64,000 bases of DNA from Methanimicrococcus blatticola (GCF_004363215.1 NZ_SNYS01000010.1:124001-188000), one strand, 5' to 3'. Shown: positions 44,647 to 54,159, counted from the stretch's first letter. A program made the numbers and translations. The notes: generated by a model from the sequence alone, not told the origin.

Positions 44647-47586
44647 GTGTCCGCGTCCAAGCCGTCTGAATATTCCGATTCTGTTTCCGTTTCAGATTCA
44701 GTTTCGAATCCCGCTTCTGATTTCGCATCAGACTCTTCTTCCGAACTTTTGGCACCGGCAGGGACGCTGATTTCATTGCTTGCAGCTATCCAAAACGGCG
44801 CAGACGCGGTTTACATGGGTGCCTCCCGCTTCAGCGCGCGCGCTTACGCGGGCAACTTCTCCGACTGCGAGCTTGCGGCAGGAATTGATTACGCGCACGC
44901 ATTCGGGAAAAAAGTTTATGTCACGCTGAACACACTTTATCGGGACGATGAATTGGATGATGTTATGCTCTTGTTTGACGAGCTTTACCGTCACGGGGTT
45001 GACAGCGTTATTGTTCAGGATTTAGGGTTGCTGGCAAGGGTTGCCGATCAATATCCGGGCTTTGCCGTCCACGCGAGTACGCAGATGACGGTTCACAATT
45101 CTTATCACGCCGCTTTTCTTCAAAAAAAGGGCGTTTCACGCGTTGTTCCCGCACGCGAAAATTCCATTCCGGAATTAATCGAAATTAAAAAAACAGGCGT
45201 TGAAGTCGAAACTTTCGTTCACGGCGCGCTTTGCATTTGTTATTCCGGTCAGTGTTTATTCAGCAGTCTCGTCGGCTCCCGCAGCGGCAACCGCGGGAAA
45301 TGTGCGCAGCCGTGCCGAAAGAGATATGTTTTTTTAGTCGGCGGTAATCCTGTTTCCACAGACGGTCAATATTTAATCAGCCCGAAAGACTTGAACGCTT
45401 CGGAAAATATCAGTGCTTTAATTCAAGCCGGCGTCGATTCTTTTAAAATCGAAGGACGCATGAAAAAACCGGAATATGTCGCAGGCGTTGTTTCTGTTTA
45501 CCGACATTTGATTGACAGAATTATTTCAAATGACTCGTCTTCTCAAAAAGTTCCGACACGCATTGAAAAAGAAAAATTAAAAAAACTTTTCAACCGTGAT
45601 TTTACGGACGGATATTTCCTGAAAAATCCGGGAAACGAATTGATGAGCCGAAAACTGCCCTACAATAAAGGCATTTTAATCGGCAAAATCGTCAGCGTTG
45701 ACCGCCGAAAATTCAATATTACCGTTCTTCTGACTTCAGATTTGTCGGCGCATGACGGCATTTCAATCGGTGACATCGGCAAAAACATGAATTCAACCGA
45801 AGACCCGCGTATCGGATTTACGGTCAAGAAAATGTATGTCGGACGCAGCATTTGCAGCAAAGCCGCTTCCGGCGATTCCGTTGAAATTCCGCTTCCGCAA
45901 TTGGGAGCCGGCGAAAAACTTCTGTTCCCCTCAATCGGTGATTCCGTTTATAAAACATTTGACTTTGAACTCCAAAAAGAGATTTCAAAAACATTCCCCG
46001 CCGCAACTGTCAGCGAAGAAGAGCGGGATGTGTTCATTGAACAAACCGTTTCAGACGCCTACAGTCAAGCGGCTCTGCCTGCTTCCCTGCCCGCTTCTCT
46101 GTCTGTTTCTTCGTCCGTCTCTCCATCAGACTCTTCACCGGTCGCTTCATCAAATTCTTTGTCAGACTCGCTTGCTCTTTATTCTTCTTCAACCGTTTTC
46201 CCGATTTCTGAAATGATTGAAAAATTGTCTCCTGCCGAATCCGTTCAAATAACGGTTTCATTCAATTGTCAAATTGAAGCCGGAAAACCCATTCAAATTA
46301 CTGTTTCCGATTCAGAAGGCTGTCAAGTGACTGTTCAATCCGATTACATTATTGAAACCGCTCAAAAAAATCCGTTTTCAGAAAACCAAGCGCGTGACCT
46401 TCTTCTCAAACTCGGCGGCACAATTTATCGGGTTCACTCTGTTGATATTTCCATCGTCGGAGATTGTTTTGTTCCCGTCGGCGAATTTAAAACCGTTCGC
46501 AACAAAGCGTTGCAGGCGCTGTTAAATGAAAGAATCATCTCCCAAAGAAGACAATCTCCGGTCGGGGCTGTTTTTTCAAATAATGGAATTGAAAAGACAG
46601 ATGTGATTGCAGGTGACGTTCTTCCGGCTCAGGTGTCGGTTTGCGTTTATTCCGAAGATGAATTGTTTGCGGCATTAAACGCAGGTGCTGACAGAGTTTA
46701 TATTGGCGGCGACATTTTCAAAGATCCGCTGACTCAGATTGAATACGGCATCACGGTTGACATGATTCCGAACATTTTCGATAAATTGTCGGCATCTGAT
46801 AAAGAAAAAATATTTTTCAAAACGCCTTTTATTACAAAGGAAACGGATTTCGAATCTTTAAATCAAAATTTAATCCGTCTCAAAGAAATCGGAATTTCAG
46901 GAATTTCGGCATCTAATATCGGTGTTTATGAATTTATTCGCTCCAATCCGGTTTATTCGGGTTTTTTCAGAATTGCAACCGATTCGGCTTTTAATCTTTT
47001 TAATTCAGATGCCGCTTCTCTTTTCTTAAAAGACGGCGTTTCTTCTGTTCTTTTATCGCCCGAGCTTTCGATTTCGGAAATTGAGCAGCTGATTCGGTCG
47101 TCTGTTTTAGAACACGAAGGAATCCTCCCGCCGGTTGAATGTATTGTTCATGGCAGGCAAAGATTGATGGTTACGGAACATCCGCTTCTGCAATCTCTTT
47201 TAAAAGATATGAAACAAAAAGACATTAAACAAAAAGACATGAAATCGGCAAGCGAGTCTGCCGGCTCCGATAATAAAACGCTGCCGTTTTTCGAATATGC
47301 GATCAAGGATTCTAAAAATTATACATTTCCGGTTTTAGTTGACGCCGTCGGGCGAAATTATGTTTTTAATTCCCGCGAATTAAATGCGTTCGATTTGCTG
47401 CCGCGTCTTCTTGAAGCGAATGTCACATTTTTCAGAATTGACGGAATCGGGCACACGCCTGACGAAATTGGCGCATTGGTTCGACATTATAAAAACGGTT
47501 TAAGCAATTCGAATGATGTACCGAAAAATAATTCGAATGACGGCGCAGAATTTACAAAAGGCAATTTCCTGAGAAGTGTTGATTGA
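44647..47586 (+). CDS. Double U32-family peptidase/collagenase-like protein
   Basis: The 979-aa protein begins with a Ser/Asp-rich low-complexity extension (residues 1-32), then a U32 domain with LAPAGTLISLLAAI, GADAVYMGA, HASTQMTVHN and the family's Cys motif SGQCLFSSLVGSRSGNRGKC. A second Ser/Pro/Ala-rich linker (about 475-520) leads to a second half that repeats the barrel (ELFAALNAGADRVYIGGD). U32 proteins include collagenases and tRNA or ubiquinone hydroxylation factors with an Fe-S cluster, so 'peptidase' is only the family name. GTG at 44647 follows CGAGGT by six bases; an upstream GTG at 44614 is less likely. Confidence 0.88.
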   Translation: MSASKPSEYSDSVSVSDSVSNPASDFASDSSSELLAPAGTLISLLAAIQNGADAVYMGASRFSARAYAGNFSDCELAAGIDYAHAFGKKVYVTLNTLYRDDELDDVMLLFDELYRHGVDSVIVQDLGLLARVADQYPGFAVHASTQMTVHNSYHAAFLQKKGVSRVVPARENSIPELIEIKKTGVEVETFVHGALCICYSGQCLFSSLVGSRSGNRGKCAQPCRKRYVFLVGGNPVSTDGQYLISPKDLNASENISALIQAGVDSFKIEGRMKKPEYVAGVVSVYRHLIDRIISNDSSSQKVPTRIEKEKLKKLFNRDFTDGYFLKNPGNELMSRKLPYNKGILIGKIVSVDRRKFNITVLLTSDLSAHDGISIGDIGKNMNSTEDPRIGFTVKKMYVGRSICSKAASGDSVEIPLPQLGAGEKLLFPSIGDSVYKTFDFELQKEISKTFPAATVSEEERDVFIEQTVSDAYSQAALPASLPASLSVSSSVSPSDSSPVASSNSLSDSLALYSSSTVFPISEMIEKLSPAESVQITVSFNCQIEAGKPIQITVSDSEGCQVTVQSDYIIETAQKNPFSENQARDLLLKLGGTIYRVHSVDISIVGDCFVPVGEFKTVRNKALQALLNERIISQRRQSPVGAVFSNNGIEKTDVIAGDVLPAQVSVCVYSEDELFAALNAGADRVYIGGDIFKDPLTQIEYGITVDMIPNIFDKLSASDKEKIFFKTPFITKETDFESLNQNLIRLKEIGISGISASNIGVYEFIRSNPVYSGFFRIATDSAFNLFNSDAASLFLKDGVSSVLLSPELSISEIEQLIRSSVLEHEGILPPVECIVHGRQRLMVTEHPLLQSLLKDMKQKDIKQKDMKSASESAGSDNKTLPFFEYAIKDSKNYTFPVLVDAVGRNYVFNSRELNAFDLLPRLLEANVTFFRIDGIGHTPDEIGALVRHYKNGLSNSNDVPKNNSNDGAEFTKGNFLRSVD

Positions 47587-48098
47587 AGGAAAGGTTAATT
47601 GAAATTTGTTCAAAATGACAAATATTTCAACTATAATTTTTATTATATGTTTCTTCTCATGTTTTTATTTTTTATTTGAAATCTATTTCTTTTTTATTAT
47701 AGTTAATTCAATCTAATTATTTCGATTAAATTTAAATAAAATCAGATATTTTGTCAATTTTACAAAACAGTTTAAATGTTGGGGAAATTGCATGGGTTTG
47801 CTTCTTTAACACATACTTAAATTTGTCACTCGTCGTTTTAGATGAATCATTGGCATTATTTTTTAACTGCTCAATTTGATTATATTTACAAGCGATTACT
47901 GTTTACAAAAATTAAGTAGGTGTTAAGGTATAGGGTTATATAAAAAAGATTTTGAAACAAAACCTTTAATTATGACCGTTTCAGTATACCTTTTATTAAC
48001 TATCATCAATGATTATTTTCATACGAAATTTTTTTCGAATGAACAATCATGATGACCCCCGATATAAATTCTTCTATCAAAAAACAGAGAGAGGGACA
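47587..48098. other. AT-rich spacer and leader upstream of the DUF1699 gene
   Basis: No gene is seen. A TATA-like GTTATATAAA lies at about 47934 and suggests transcription from about 47965, leaving a leader of about 130 bases. Near 47812 the words CATACTTAA and TGTCACT recur in the same order as inside the 43271-43381 element, a weak resemblance. Confidence 0.45.
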
Positions 48099-48491
48099 AT
48101 GAAAATCAGAATTATTAGTTCTAAAGATGAAATAGGAACATTGAAAACAGGTGATAAAATTGTTCACTTAGCATTTCGACCTTCAAATAAGGATATTATG
48201 ACATTGGTTTCACTTTGTCCGAGTGTAAAAGCGATTCATATTCCAAGCTCTTACAAAAAAACGTTGTCTGAGTCAATTCAGATGTTTTTAACAATGCATA
48301 ATGTTGTTCTTTTGGAAGGGGATGTTTGGGGACACAGAAAAGATATCAATGAATATTTTGAAATTCCCGCAGAAACCGTTAACATGATTCATGAATTGAA
48401 AGGAACAGGTGCCTCTACCGACGATATTATTTCACGTCTTCGAGAAACCAAATTAAGTGCCGATTTAGTTCGTTTTGTGTTAACTTCTTAA
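48099..48491 (+). CDS. DUF1699 family protein
   Basis: The 130-aa protein matches DUF1699, a family seen mainly in Methanosarcina relatives: MKIRIISSKDEI, VHLAFRPSNKDI, IHIPSSYKKTLSESIQMFL and GDVWGHRKDINEYFE. No biochemical role is known. The ATG at 48099 is preceded by GAGAGAGGGACA; the frame is open to 48009 but the added residues are unlike the family. It stands alone between the U32 gene and the nuclease-like gene. Confidence 0.85.
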   Translation: MKIRIISSKDEIGTLKTGDKIVHLAFRPSNKDIMTLVSLCPSVKAIHIPSSYKKTLSESIQMFLTMHNVVLLEGDVWGHRKDINEYFEIPAETVNMIHELKGTGASTDDIISRLRETKLSADLVRFVLTS

Positions 48492-48813
48492 AAAATATCT
48501 CTTACCGGTTACAGCTTTATCTTTTTTTGCAGTCGGTGCTTGTTGAATTTGATGTTGCCTGTTTCGGCACATCACTATTTTTATTCACGTCTATTATATC
48601 TTATTATTCCAAATTTTATATTTTGATGATTTTATGTTTTAATTGTTCCATGTTTAATTATTTTTTATGTTTTCAATGGTTTTATGCTTTGATTTTACAT
48701 CACAGAATAACTCCTGTCAACAACTTCTTTCATGTTAACAACTATCTTTCATGTTGCGAATACTTTCTCTCCGCACGGCAAGTTCTCATATAGCTGTATG
48801 TCTATTTTTCAAT
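48492..48813. other. T-rich spacer
   Basis: An open frame crosses this 322-base stretch but encodes Phe/Tyr/Leu-rich low-complexity sequence. TTTTATGTTTT-like words repeat around 48630-48690. I see no gene or strong promoter; it may combine the termination region of the DUF1699 gene with the promoter of the next. Confidence 0.45.
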
Positions 48814-49296
48814 ATGACTGAATTTGAAAGAGGCTTAGTGACTTCTTTTAACAATTATTTTAAAGAAAATAATATGCGCGGCATTTCCTACCGTTTAAAA
48901 CAACACCGGTTTACACCGCAGTTTTTAGACGTTTTGGTTGATTCGCTTCATCCTGATTATTACCTGGGAATCGAGTGTAAAAGCATTTCCGTTGAAAAAG
49001 GAACGAAAGCCCTTTACTTCACGCAGCATTTTACAACGGATAAAAAAGGCGTTCATCAAATCGAACGTATTTCTGATTTTTTAAATCATTCCGGAAGAAG
49101 CGGTTTTTTAGCGGTTGAACTTCGGTTCGGTGTCGGACGATCTCGCGAAGCTTATGCCATCCCTTGGAAAGACATTTGGGAGCGGTTTACTTCCGATTCT
49201 TTAAAATTTACGGTTGAGGAAATTTCAACATATCCGTCGATTCTCCGGTCCGGCGGCGGTTATCGGGTGGATCCTGATTCGTGGATTAAAAGATAA
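48814..49296 (+). CDS. Nuclease-like protein, possible Holliday-junction resolvase fold
   Basis: The 160-aa protein has the motif order of the PD-(D/E)XK nucleases: an N-terminal helix (FERGLVTSFNNYF), an Asp-rich strand (FLDVLVDS), then the catalytic-type YLGIECKSIS (ExK) near residue 50, and a following helix with FLAVELRFG. Size and layout resemble archaeal Hjc resolvases, but the early Glu/Lys/Gly signature is not exact. ATG at 48814 is used; the frame extends upstream without a good ribosome-binding site. Confidence 0.6.
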   Translation: MTEFERGLVTSFNNYFKENNMRGISYRLKQHRFTPQFLDVLVDSLHPDYYLGIECKSISVEKGTKALYFTQHFTTDKKGVHQIERISDFLNHSGRSGFLAVELRFGVGRSREAYAIPWKDIWERFTSDSLKFTVEEISTYPSILRSGGGYRVDPDSWIKR

Positions 49297-49416
49297 AAAA
49301 TAAATCCAAATATGAATCCAAAAATGAATCAAGATTGTTTTCTTTTTTCGAAGATTTAAAGACTTGAGGGCGCATGCCTTTTTTTCATCATTATAAAAAC
49401 AATGAGGTTATAAACA

Positions 49417-50214
49417 ATGAACTCATTTATAATCGGCATGGAATCCCAGAATGTACAAAAAATTGTTATAGGGGCTTTATCGCTGGCGGCATTCGCAATT
49501 TTATGGGAATTGCTGGCCATTATTGTTAATAATTCATTTTATTTGCCCCGCTTTTCAAGCGTTTTATCTGCTTTTTTCAGCGTCATTCAAAGCAGCTTTT
49601 TCTTTAATGACGTGGCAATCAGTTTATACCACTTTATTATCGGGTTTGCTTTTGCGCTTATTATCGGCATCCCGATCGGTATGTTAATGGGTTGGTTCCC
49701 GGTTTTGGACAAAGCACTCAACCCGATTGTTGAAATTTTCAGACCGATTCCGCCGCTCGCTTGGATTCCGTTTGCCATTATCTGGCTCAAACTAACGCAT
49801 CAGGCTGCCGGTTTTATCATTTTTATGGGAATGGTTTTTCCGATTATCATTAATACCTATTCGGGTTTTAAAAACATCCCGAAAATATATGTGGAAGCGG
49901 CAAAGGTTCTCGGCAGCGTTTCCAGCATCAAGCTGATTAAAAATGTGGCGATTCCGGCAGCGTCTCCGATGATTCTTTCCGGTATCAAAACCGCAATGGG
50001 TGTCGGCTGGATGTGTTTGGCTGCGTCTGAAATGTTTGGTGTCAGCGACTCCGGCATCGGTTATAAAATCTGGTTCTACTACGGCATCCAGGCAATGGAT
50101 TATGTCGTTGTTTACATGCTGATTTTAGGATTTATCGGCTTGCTGCTCGACTTCCTGTTCAGATATTTCATTCAGAATCGTGTCTTGAAGTGGCAAAAAG
50201 GAACGGTGGTCTAA
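49417..50214 (+). CDS. ABC transporter permease (NitT/TauT type)
   Basis: The 265-aa membrane protein has about six predicted spans and the permease EAA-type loop VEAAKVLGSVSSIKLIKNVA, which couples to the ATPase. The region ALIIGIPIGMLMGWF and IFRPIPPLAWIPFAIIW are characteristic of the SsuC/TauC/NrtB group. It is three bases from being joined to the ATPase gene (stop TAA then ATG), a tight operon. The partner binding protein is probably the lipoprotein at 43495, but no adjacent one exists. Confidence 0.93.
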   Translation: MNSFIIGMESQNVQKIVIGALSLAAFAILWELLAIIVNNSFYLPRFSSVLSAFFSVIQSSFFFNDVAISLYHFIIGFAFALIIGIPIGMLMGWFPVLDKALNPIVEIFRPIPPLAWIPFAIIWLKLTHQAAGFIIFMGMVFPIIINTYSGFKNIPKIYVEAAKVLGSVSSIKLIKNVAIPAASPMILSGIKTAMGVGWMCLAASEMFGVSDSGIGYKIWFYYGIQAMDYVVVYMLILGFIGLLLDFLFRYFIQNRVLKWQKGTVV

Positions 50215-50979
50215 ATGGGCGATTTAATTATTGAGAATTTATCCAAGGAATTCAAAAAAGGCAGTAATGAATTTTTGGCATTAAAAGACATCAATTTGTC
50301 TGTCAAAAACGGCGAGTTCGTGACCATTTTAGGTCCGTCCGGCTGCGGCAAAACAACGCTTTTGCGCATCATCGCAGGACTTGAAACCTATTCAAGCGGG
50401 ACGGCGACTTTGGACGGTGAACTGATTACCGGTCCCGGTCCCAAGCGCGGCATGGTTTTTCAGGAATATTCACTTTTCCCGTGGAAAACCGTTCTCGGAA
50501 ATGTGATGTTCGGGCCGCTCATGCAGAATTTTTCAAAAGACGAAGCGGAAGCCAAAGCCATGACTTATTTGAATTTGGTCGGTTTGTCCGAATTCAAGAA
50601 CAGTTACCCGTATGAACTTTCCGGCGGCATGAAACAGCGCGTCGCAATCGCCCGAGCGCTTGCCAATGAGCCTGAAATCATATTAATGGACGAGCCGTTC
50701 GGCGCGCTTGACGCTCAAACCCGAAACAATCTTCAAAATGAGCTTCTCCGCATTTGGCAGGAAGAGAAAAGAACAATTATTTTCGTGACTCACAGCGTTG
50801 ACGAAGCCGTTTTCCTCTCCGATCGAATTGTTATTTTATCCAAACGCCCGGGAACGATTAAAAAGATCATCGAAGTTTCTATTCCGCGCCCGAGAGACAG
50901 AACGCGCCCGGAAGAAAACGCCATTCGAAATGAAGTTCTCCGGCTTTTGGACACCAATGAAAATTGTGAAATTGATTAA
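50215..50979 (+). CDS. ABC transporter ATP-binding protein (NitT/TauT type)
   Basis: The 254-aa ATPase has Walker A GPSGCGKTT, Q-loop in GMVFQEYSLFPW, the ABC signature LSGGMKQRVAIARAL, Walker B ILMDEPFGALD and the switch His in VTHSVDEAV. It powers the preceding permease. The stop codon is part of a terminator hairpin that begins inside the last codons. The system probably imports a small anion, amino-sulfonate or vitamin precursor; no substrate can be named from sequence. Confidence 0.95.
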   Translation: MGDLIIENLSKEFKKGSNEFLALKDINLSVKNGEFVTILGPSGCGKTTLLRIIAGLETYSSGTATLDGELITGPGPKRGMVFQEYSLFPWKTVLGNVMFGPLMQNFSKDEAEAKAMTYLNLVGLSEFKNSYPYELSGGMKQRVAIARALANEPEIILMDEPFGALDAQTRNNLQNELLRIWQEEKRTIIFVTHSVDEAVFLSDRIVILSKRPGTIKKIIEVSIPRPRDRTRPEENAIRNEVLRLLDTNENCEID

Positions 50980-50997
50980 AGATTTTCTTTAATCAGT
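50971..50997 (+). terminator. Terminator overlapping the end of the ATPase gene
   Basis: GATTAAAGA (50974-50982) pairs with TCTTTAATC (50986-50994), extended outward to 12 pairs, with a 3-base loop. It is followed by GTTCTCTTTTTTG. The stem contains the stop codon. Confidence 0.75.
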
Positions 50998-51004
50998 TCT
51001 CTTT

Positions 51005-51125
51005 TTTGTTTTTATTTTGGTTTTACTTCGTTTATTATTTTCATTTTGATTTTACTTTGTTTATTATTTTCATTTTGATTTTACTTTGTTTATTTGTTTT
51101 CACTTTGATTTTATTTTTTTATTTC
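51005..51125 (+). repeat. T-rich tandem repeat, unit about 32 bases
   Basis: Three to four imperfect units share TTTACTTTGTTTATTATTTT. On the plus strand the array is more than half T and directly follows the ABC operon, so it probably reinforces termination. The DNA from 51126 to 51288 is also T-rich with no gene. Confidence 0.75.
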
Positions 51126-51288
51126 ATTCCTTTTTTATAATCTATTTCATCCTCACTCTTCTTCACCCTGTTTTACCATTTCATTTTTCCATTTTTAAAG
51201 CATGTATGCTTATTGTATTTGATTTTTTAAAAATGAGATTTTTTGAAAATTAAAAAATTAATGTGAAAATGAATTGATTCATTTTCAA

Positions 51289-51465
51289 TTAAAGAGTAAG
51301 CGGCCATGTGCCGTAGAAGTATGAAATCAATAAAACAGCAAGACCGATAATGATGCCTGCAATTAAAACATAAATCGGTTTGAATGTAATTGCTTTTTTG
51401 TCCGCATCAAAATATCTCATCAATCCTGCGGAAGACTGAAGTCCGTTTCCCTTTTGTTTCGCCAT
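51289..51465 (-). CDS. secG: Preprotein translocase Sec61-beta subunit (SecG-type)
   Basis: This 58-aa protein begins MAKQKGNGLQSSAGLMRYFD, the typical start of archaeal Sec61-beta. It is followed by a short charged linker and one membrane span at about residues 31-52 (IYVLIAGIIIGLAVLLISYF). It is the nonessential third subunit of SecYE-beta. The minus-strand ATG lies at 51465, preceded by AAGGAAAGATC. The gene lies just downstream of mtnA on the same strand, with 140 bases between. Confidence 0.9.
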   Translation of the reverse strand: MAKQKGNGLQSSAGLMRYFDADKKAITFKPIYVLIAGIIIGLAVLLISYFYGTWPLTL

Positions 51466-51605
51466 AAAAAGATCTTTCCTTATTAATTTTTAAATTTACG
51501 TCGTAAATCAAGAATACAACATAGAGCGTCTGTTCTTATATAAACATTTATCTTTTTCTTCTATTTCAAATAATTATTTCCAATTGGTTTTTTCATCGGT
51601 TTTGC

Positions 51606-52637
51606 TCATCCGAGGATGATTTCATCAATTAAAATCGGCGGAGAAAACACGCCGTTTTCGGTAATAATTGCCGATACATTTTCCATCGGCGTTTTATCAA
51701 ATGCTAAATTCAGAATCGGGACGCCGTTTGGAACATTTTGGTCTTTGCATGAACCGATATATCTGAGTTCATTTTCCGAACGCCTTTCGATTTGAACATT
51801 TTCCTCCCAGCTGTCGGGGTCCAATGTTGAAACCGGCGCCGCCACGTAAAACGGAATATTGTGTTCTTTCGCCAAAACGGAATGTGTATACGTGCCGATT
51901 TTATTGTAAACGAATTCCTGCGTGATTCTGTCGGCACCGACGATAACTTTGTTAATGACGCCTTCGCTCATCAAAAACCCGGCTGTTGAGTCGGTAATGA
52001 CTTGAACGGGAATCTTATCCTGCTGCAGCTCCCACGCGGTAATGCGGCTGCCCTGGTTGAGCGGGCGCGTCTCGCAGGCCAGCACAGTAATCTTCTTGCC
52101 GTCGGCAACTGCTGAGCGGATCACGCCAAGTGCTGTTCCCCAGTCAACGCATGCCATTCTGCCGGCGTTGCAGTGTGTCAGCACGACATCGCCGTCACGA
52201 AGCAGTTTCGCGCCGTTTTTGCCGATTTTTTTATTGATTGCGACATCTTCGTCAGCCATATTTTTGGCTTCTTCCAAAGCGATATTTTTCACCAGGTGCG
52301 GGTCCATTCCTTCTTCTTCGGCGATTTGAAGAACGCGGTCTACGCCCCATGCTAAATTAATGGCTGTCGGACGTGTTTTTTTGATTGCTTCGCCGGCCGC
52401 TTTCATATCTTTAATGATGCCTTCAACAGTGTCCGCGCTGCTCAGCTGTGCCGCCAATGCAACGCCGAATGCGCCGCAAACGCCGAGTGCCGGTGCGCCT
52501 CGAATTCTTAAATTTTGAATCGCCTCGCAAACCTCGGCTGTATTTTTGCATTCAATGAATTTCAATTCGCCGGGGAGGAGCGTTTGATCAATCATTTTTA
52601 TGGTAGAATTCGAATCGTTCCATTCAATCGTTCTCAT
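51606..52637 (-). CDS. mtnA: S-methyl-5-thioribose-1-phosphate isomerase family protein
   Basis: The 343-aa protein has the eIF2B-alpha/MtnA fold, with LRIRGAPALGVCGAFG, the active-site LTHCNAGRMACVDWGTALG, CETRPLNQGSRITAWEL and VIVGADRIT near its metal/substrate region. MtnA converts methylthioribose 1-phosphate to methylthioribulose 1-phosphate in methionine salvage. A related archaeal branch acts on ribose 1,5-bisphosphate; length and motifs favour MtnA. It is the middle of a minus-strand set with radB upstream and secG downstream. Confidence 0.9.
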   Translation of the reverse strand: MRTIEWNDSNSTIKMIDQTLLPGELKFIECKNTAEVCEAIQNLRIRGAPALGVCGAFGVALAAQLSSADTVEGIIKDMKAAGEAIKKTRPTAINLAWGVDRVLQIAEEEGMDPHLVKNIALEEAKNMADEDVAINKKIGKNGAKLLRDGDVVLTHCNAGRMACVDWGTALGVIRSAVADGKKITVLACETRPLNQGSRITAWELQQDKIPVQVITDSTAGFLMSEGVINKVIVGADRITQEFVYNKIGTYTHSVLAKEHNIPFYVAAPVSTLDPDSWEENVQIERRSENELRYIGSCKDQNVPNGVPILNLAFDKTPMENVSAIITENGVFSPPILIDEIILG

Positions 52638-52680
52638 ATTTTCGCCTTTTTTGATAATTTAAAATTAATATTTCCCACCG

Positions 52681-53340
52681 TTACTTCAATCCGTCTGAAG
52701 TGATTGTAAAGTAGCACATATCGCCTTCGGGGCGGCATCTGTGCTTCATGATTTTCGCGCTTCTCTCGCCTGTTCCGACGCGGTCCAGTTTTAAAATTGT
52801 TTTTGAAATATGTTCAATCCCGCGGCCGCCGATCGGGCGCACGCCGCCGTTATTTTCGACATCGCTGAAAATCTGGTTTGTAATTAAAACAGCGATCCCC
52901 GTTTTTCTTGCGATGCCCTGAAGAAAACCGATTTGATTTGCCAGTTCCCGCCGGCTTTGAATTCCTGAATCCTCGTCATCCAATTCGTAGCGGTAAAAAG
53001 AAGTTGCCGAATCGACAATAATCAAGCCGATATTTTCGCTCGATATTTTTTCAACCTCGCAGATGGCAGTGTATTGTTCATCAAAACTCATCGGCTCGTA
53101 AATCAAAATATTTTGCGCCGTTTCTTTTGATTTTTCGCCGGCAATTTGTGAAAAACGATCAAAAGAAAGACCTTCCGTGTCAATATAAATGACTTTTTTG
53201 CCGGATTTCGAACATTCAATCGCGACTTGAAGGCACAAATTTGTCTTACCTGAGCCGGGCTCGCCGTATACTTGCGTGACAATGCCGCATTCAATGCCGC
53301 CGCCAAGCAGGTCATCAATGGGCTTGCATCCGGTCGTCAA
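52681..53340 (-). CDS. radB: DNA repair protein RadB
   Basis: RadB is a short RecA/RadA paralog of Euryarchaeota that regulates RadA. The 219-aa protein consists only of the ATPase core: CKPIDDLLGGGIE, Walker A GEPGSGKTN, the IDTEGLS strand, Walker B LIIVDSAT, and VLITNQIF for loop 2. It lacks the N-terminal DNA-binding domain of RadA, as expected for RadB. Transcription goes toward mtnA, 43 bases on. The start ATG is at 53340. Confidence 0.93.
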   Translation of the reverse strand: MTTGCKPIDDLLGGGIECGIVTQVYGEPGSGKTNLCLQVAIECSKSGKKVIYIDTEGLSFDRFSQIAGEKSKETAQNILIYEPMSFDEQYTAICEVEKISSENIGLIIVDSATSFYRYELDDEDSGIQSRRELANQIGFLQGIARKTGIAVLITNQIFSDVENNGGVRPIGGRGIEHISKTILKLDRVGTGERSAKIMKHRCRPEGDMCYFTITSDGLK

Positions 53341-53507
53341 ATAGTTTCCGATGTTTGCACCTCTTTTATATGTCTGATTTTATTAACTGATGAATGAAGA
53401 AATGGTATAAAAACCTTTAACGTTTGTGTTTTTATTAACTCTTTATTAATTTATTTCGAAGTAAGGGGGACAGCAAGAGTCATATAACAAAAAACTGTAG
53501 GTTCTGT

Positions 53508-53729
53508 ATGGCAAACTCAATACTTGCGGTTATTTTATCGTTTTTCATACCCGGGCTCGGTCAGTTTTATTGCGGCAGTTTTTTAAGAGGACTGATGGTT
53601 TTTATTGCAACAATCATTGTCAGCGTTATATCTGTCGCTTTAAGTGTATTCATTATTCCCCTTTTGTTCCCGCTTCTGTTTTGGCTGTGGAATATGTATG
53701 ACGCTTACACATTAGCTCAAAAAACCTAA
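53508..53729 (+). CDS. Small TM2-like membrane protein (paralog 1)
   Basis: The 73-aa protein has two hydrophobic segments and the TM2-type motif PGLGQFYCG between the first residues and the loop, with FWLWNMYDAY near the end. It resembles the next gene closely, which points to a local duplication. No biochemical role is known for such proteins. It is transcribed divergently from radB. Confidence 0.75.
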   Translation: MANSILAVILSFFIPGLGQFYCGSFLRGLMVFIATIIVSVISVALSVFIIPLLFPLLFWLWNMYDAYTLAQKT

Positions 53730-53859
53730 ACAATGAAAAATTAAAGAAATTTAAAATAATTTCTTTAAATCTTTTTTATTCTCGTTTTTCTTTTTATATT
53801 TTCATCTGCAGCTGCCATTTTCCGAAACATACATAAACTATAACGATTAATTATTAATT

Positions 53860-54156
53860 ATGGCAAACCAAGTCATTGCTGTTGTCCTTTCTTCAATTAT
53901 TCCGGGAATGGGGCAATTCTACTCAGGGCATTTCTTGCGCAGTTTGCTTATATTTGCTGTAATCACAGTGTTGGTAGCTATTGGTTGGGTTTTGTATGTT
54001 CCGTTTGTGATGCCGCTTTTCTTCATCGTGGCGGCGTTTTTGTTCTGGTTGTGGAACATTTATGACGCTTATCAATTGAATGATAACACAAGTACAAGAA
54101 AATCCGGTACAAGATCTGCTTCAAGGTCGGTCATCGACCGCCGCTCAAACAACTGA
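53860..54156 (+). CDS. Small TM2-like membrane protein (paralog 2)
   Basis: The 98-aa protein begins MANQVIAVVLSSIIPGMGQFYSGHF, like its upstream paralog, and contains FLFWLWNIYDAY. The C-terminus adds a Ser/Arg-rich tail of about 22 residues (RKSGTRSASRSVIDRR), absent from paralog 1. The short hairpin after the stop lies between it and the convergent DHH gene. Confidence 0.75.
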   Translation: MANQVIAVVLSSIIPGMGQFYSGHFLRSLLIFAVITVLVAIGWVLYVPFVMPLFFIVAAFLFWLWNIYDAYQLNDNTSTRKSGTRSASRSVIDRRSNN

Positions 54157-54159
54157 TGC

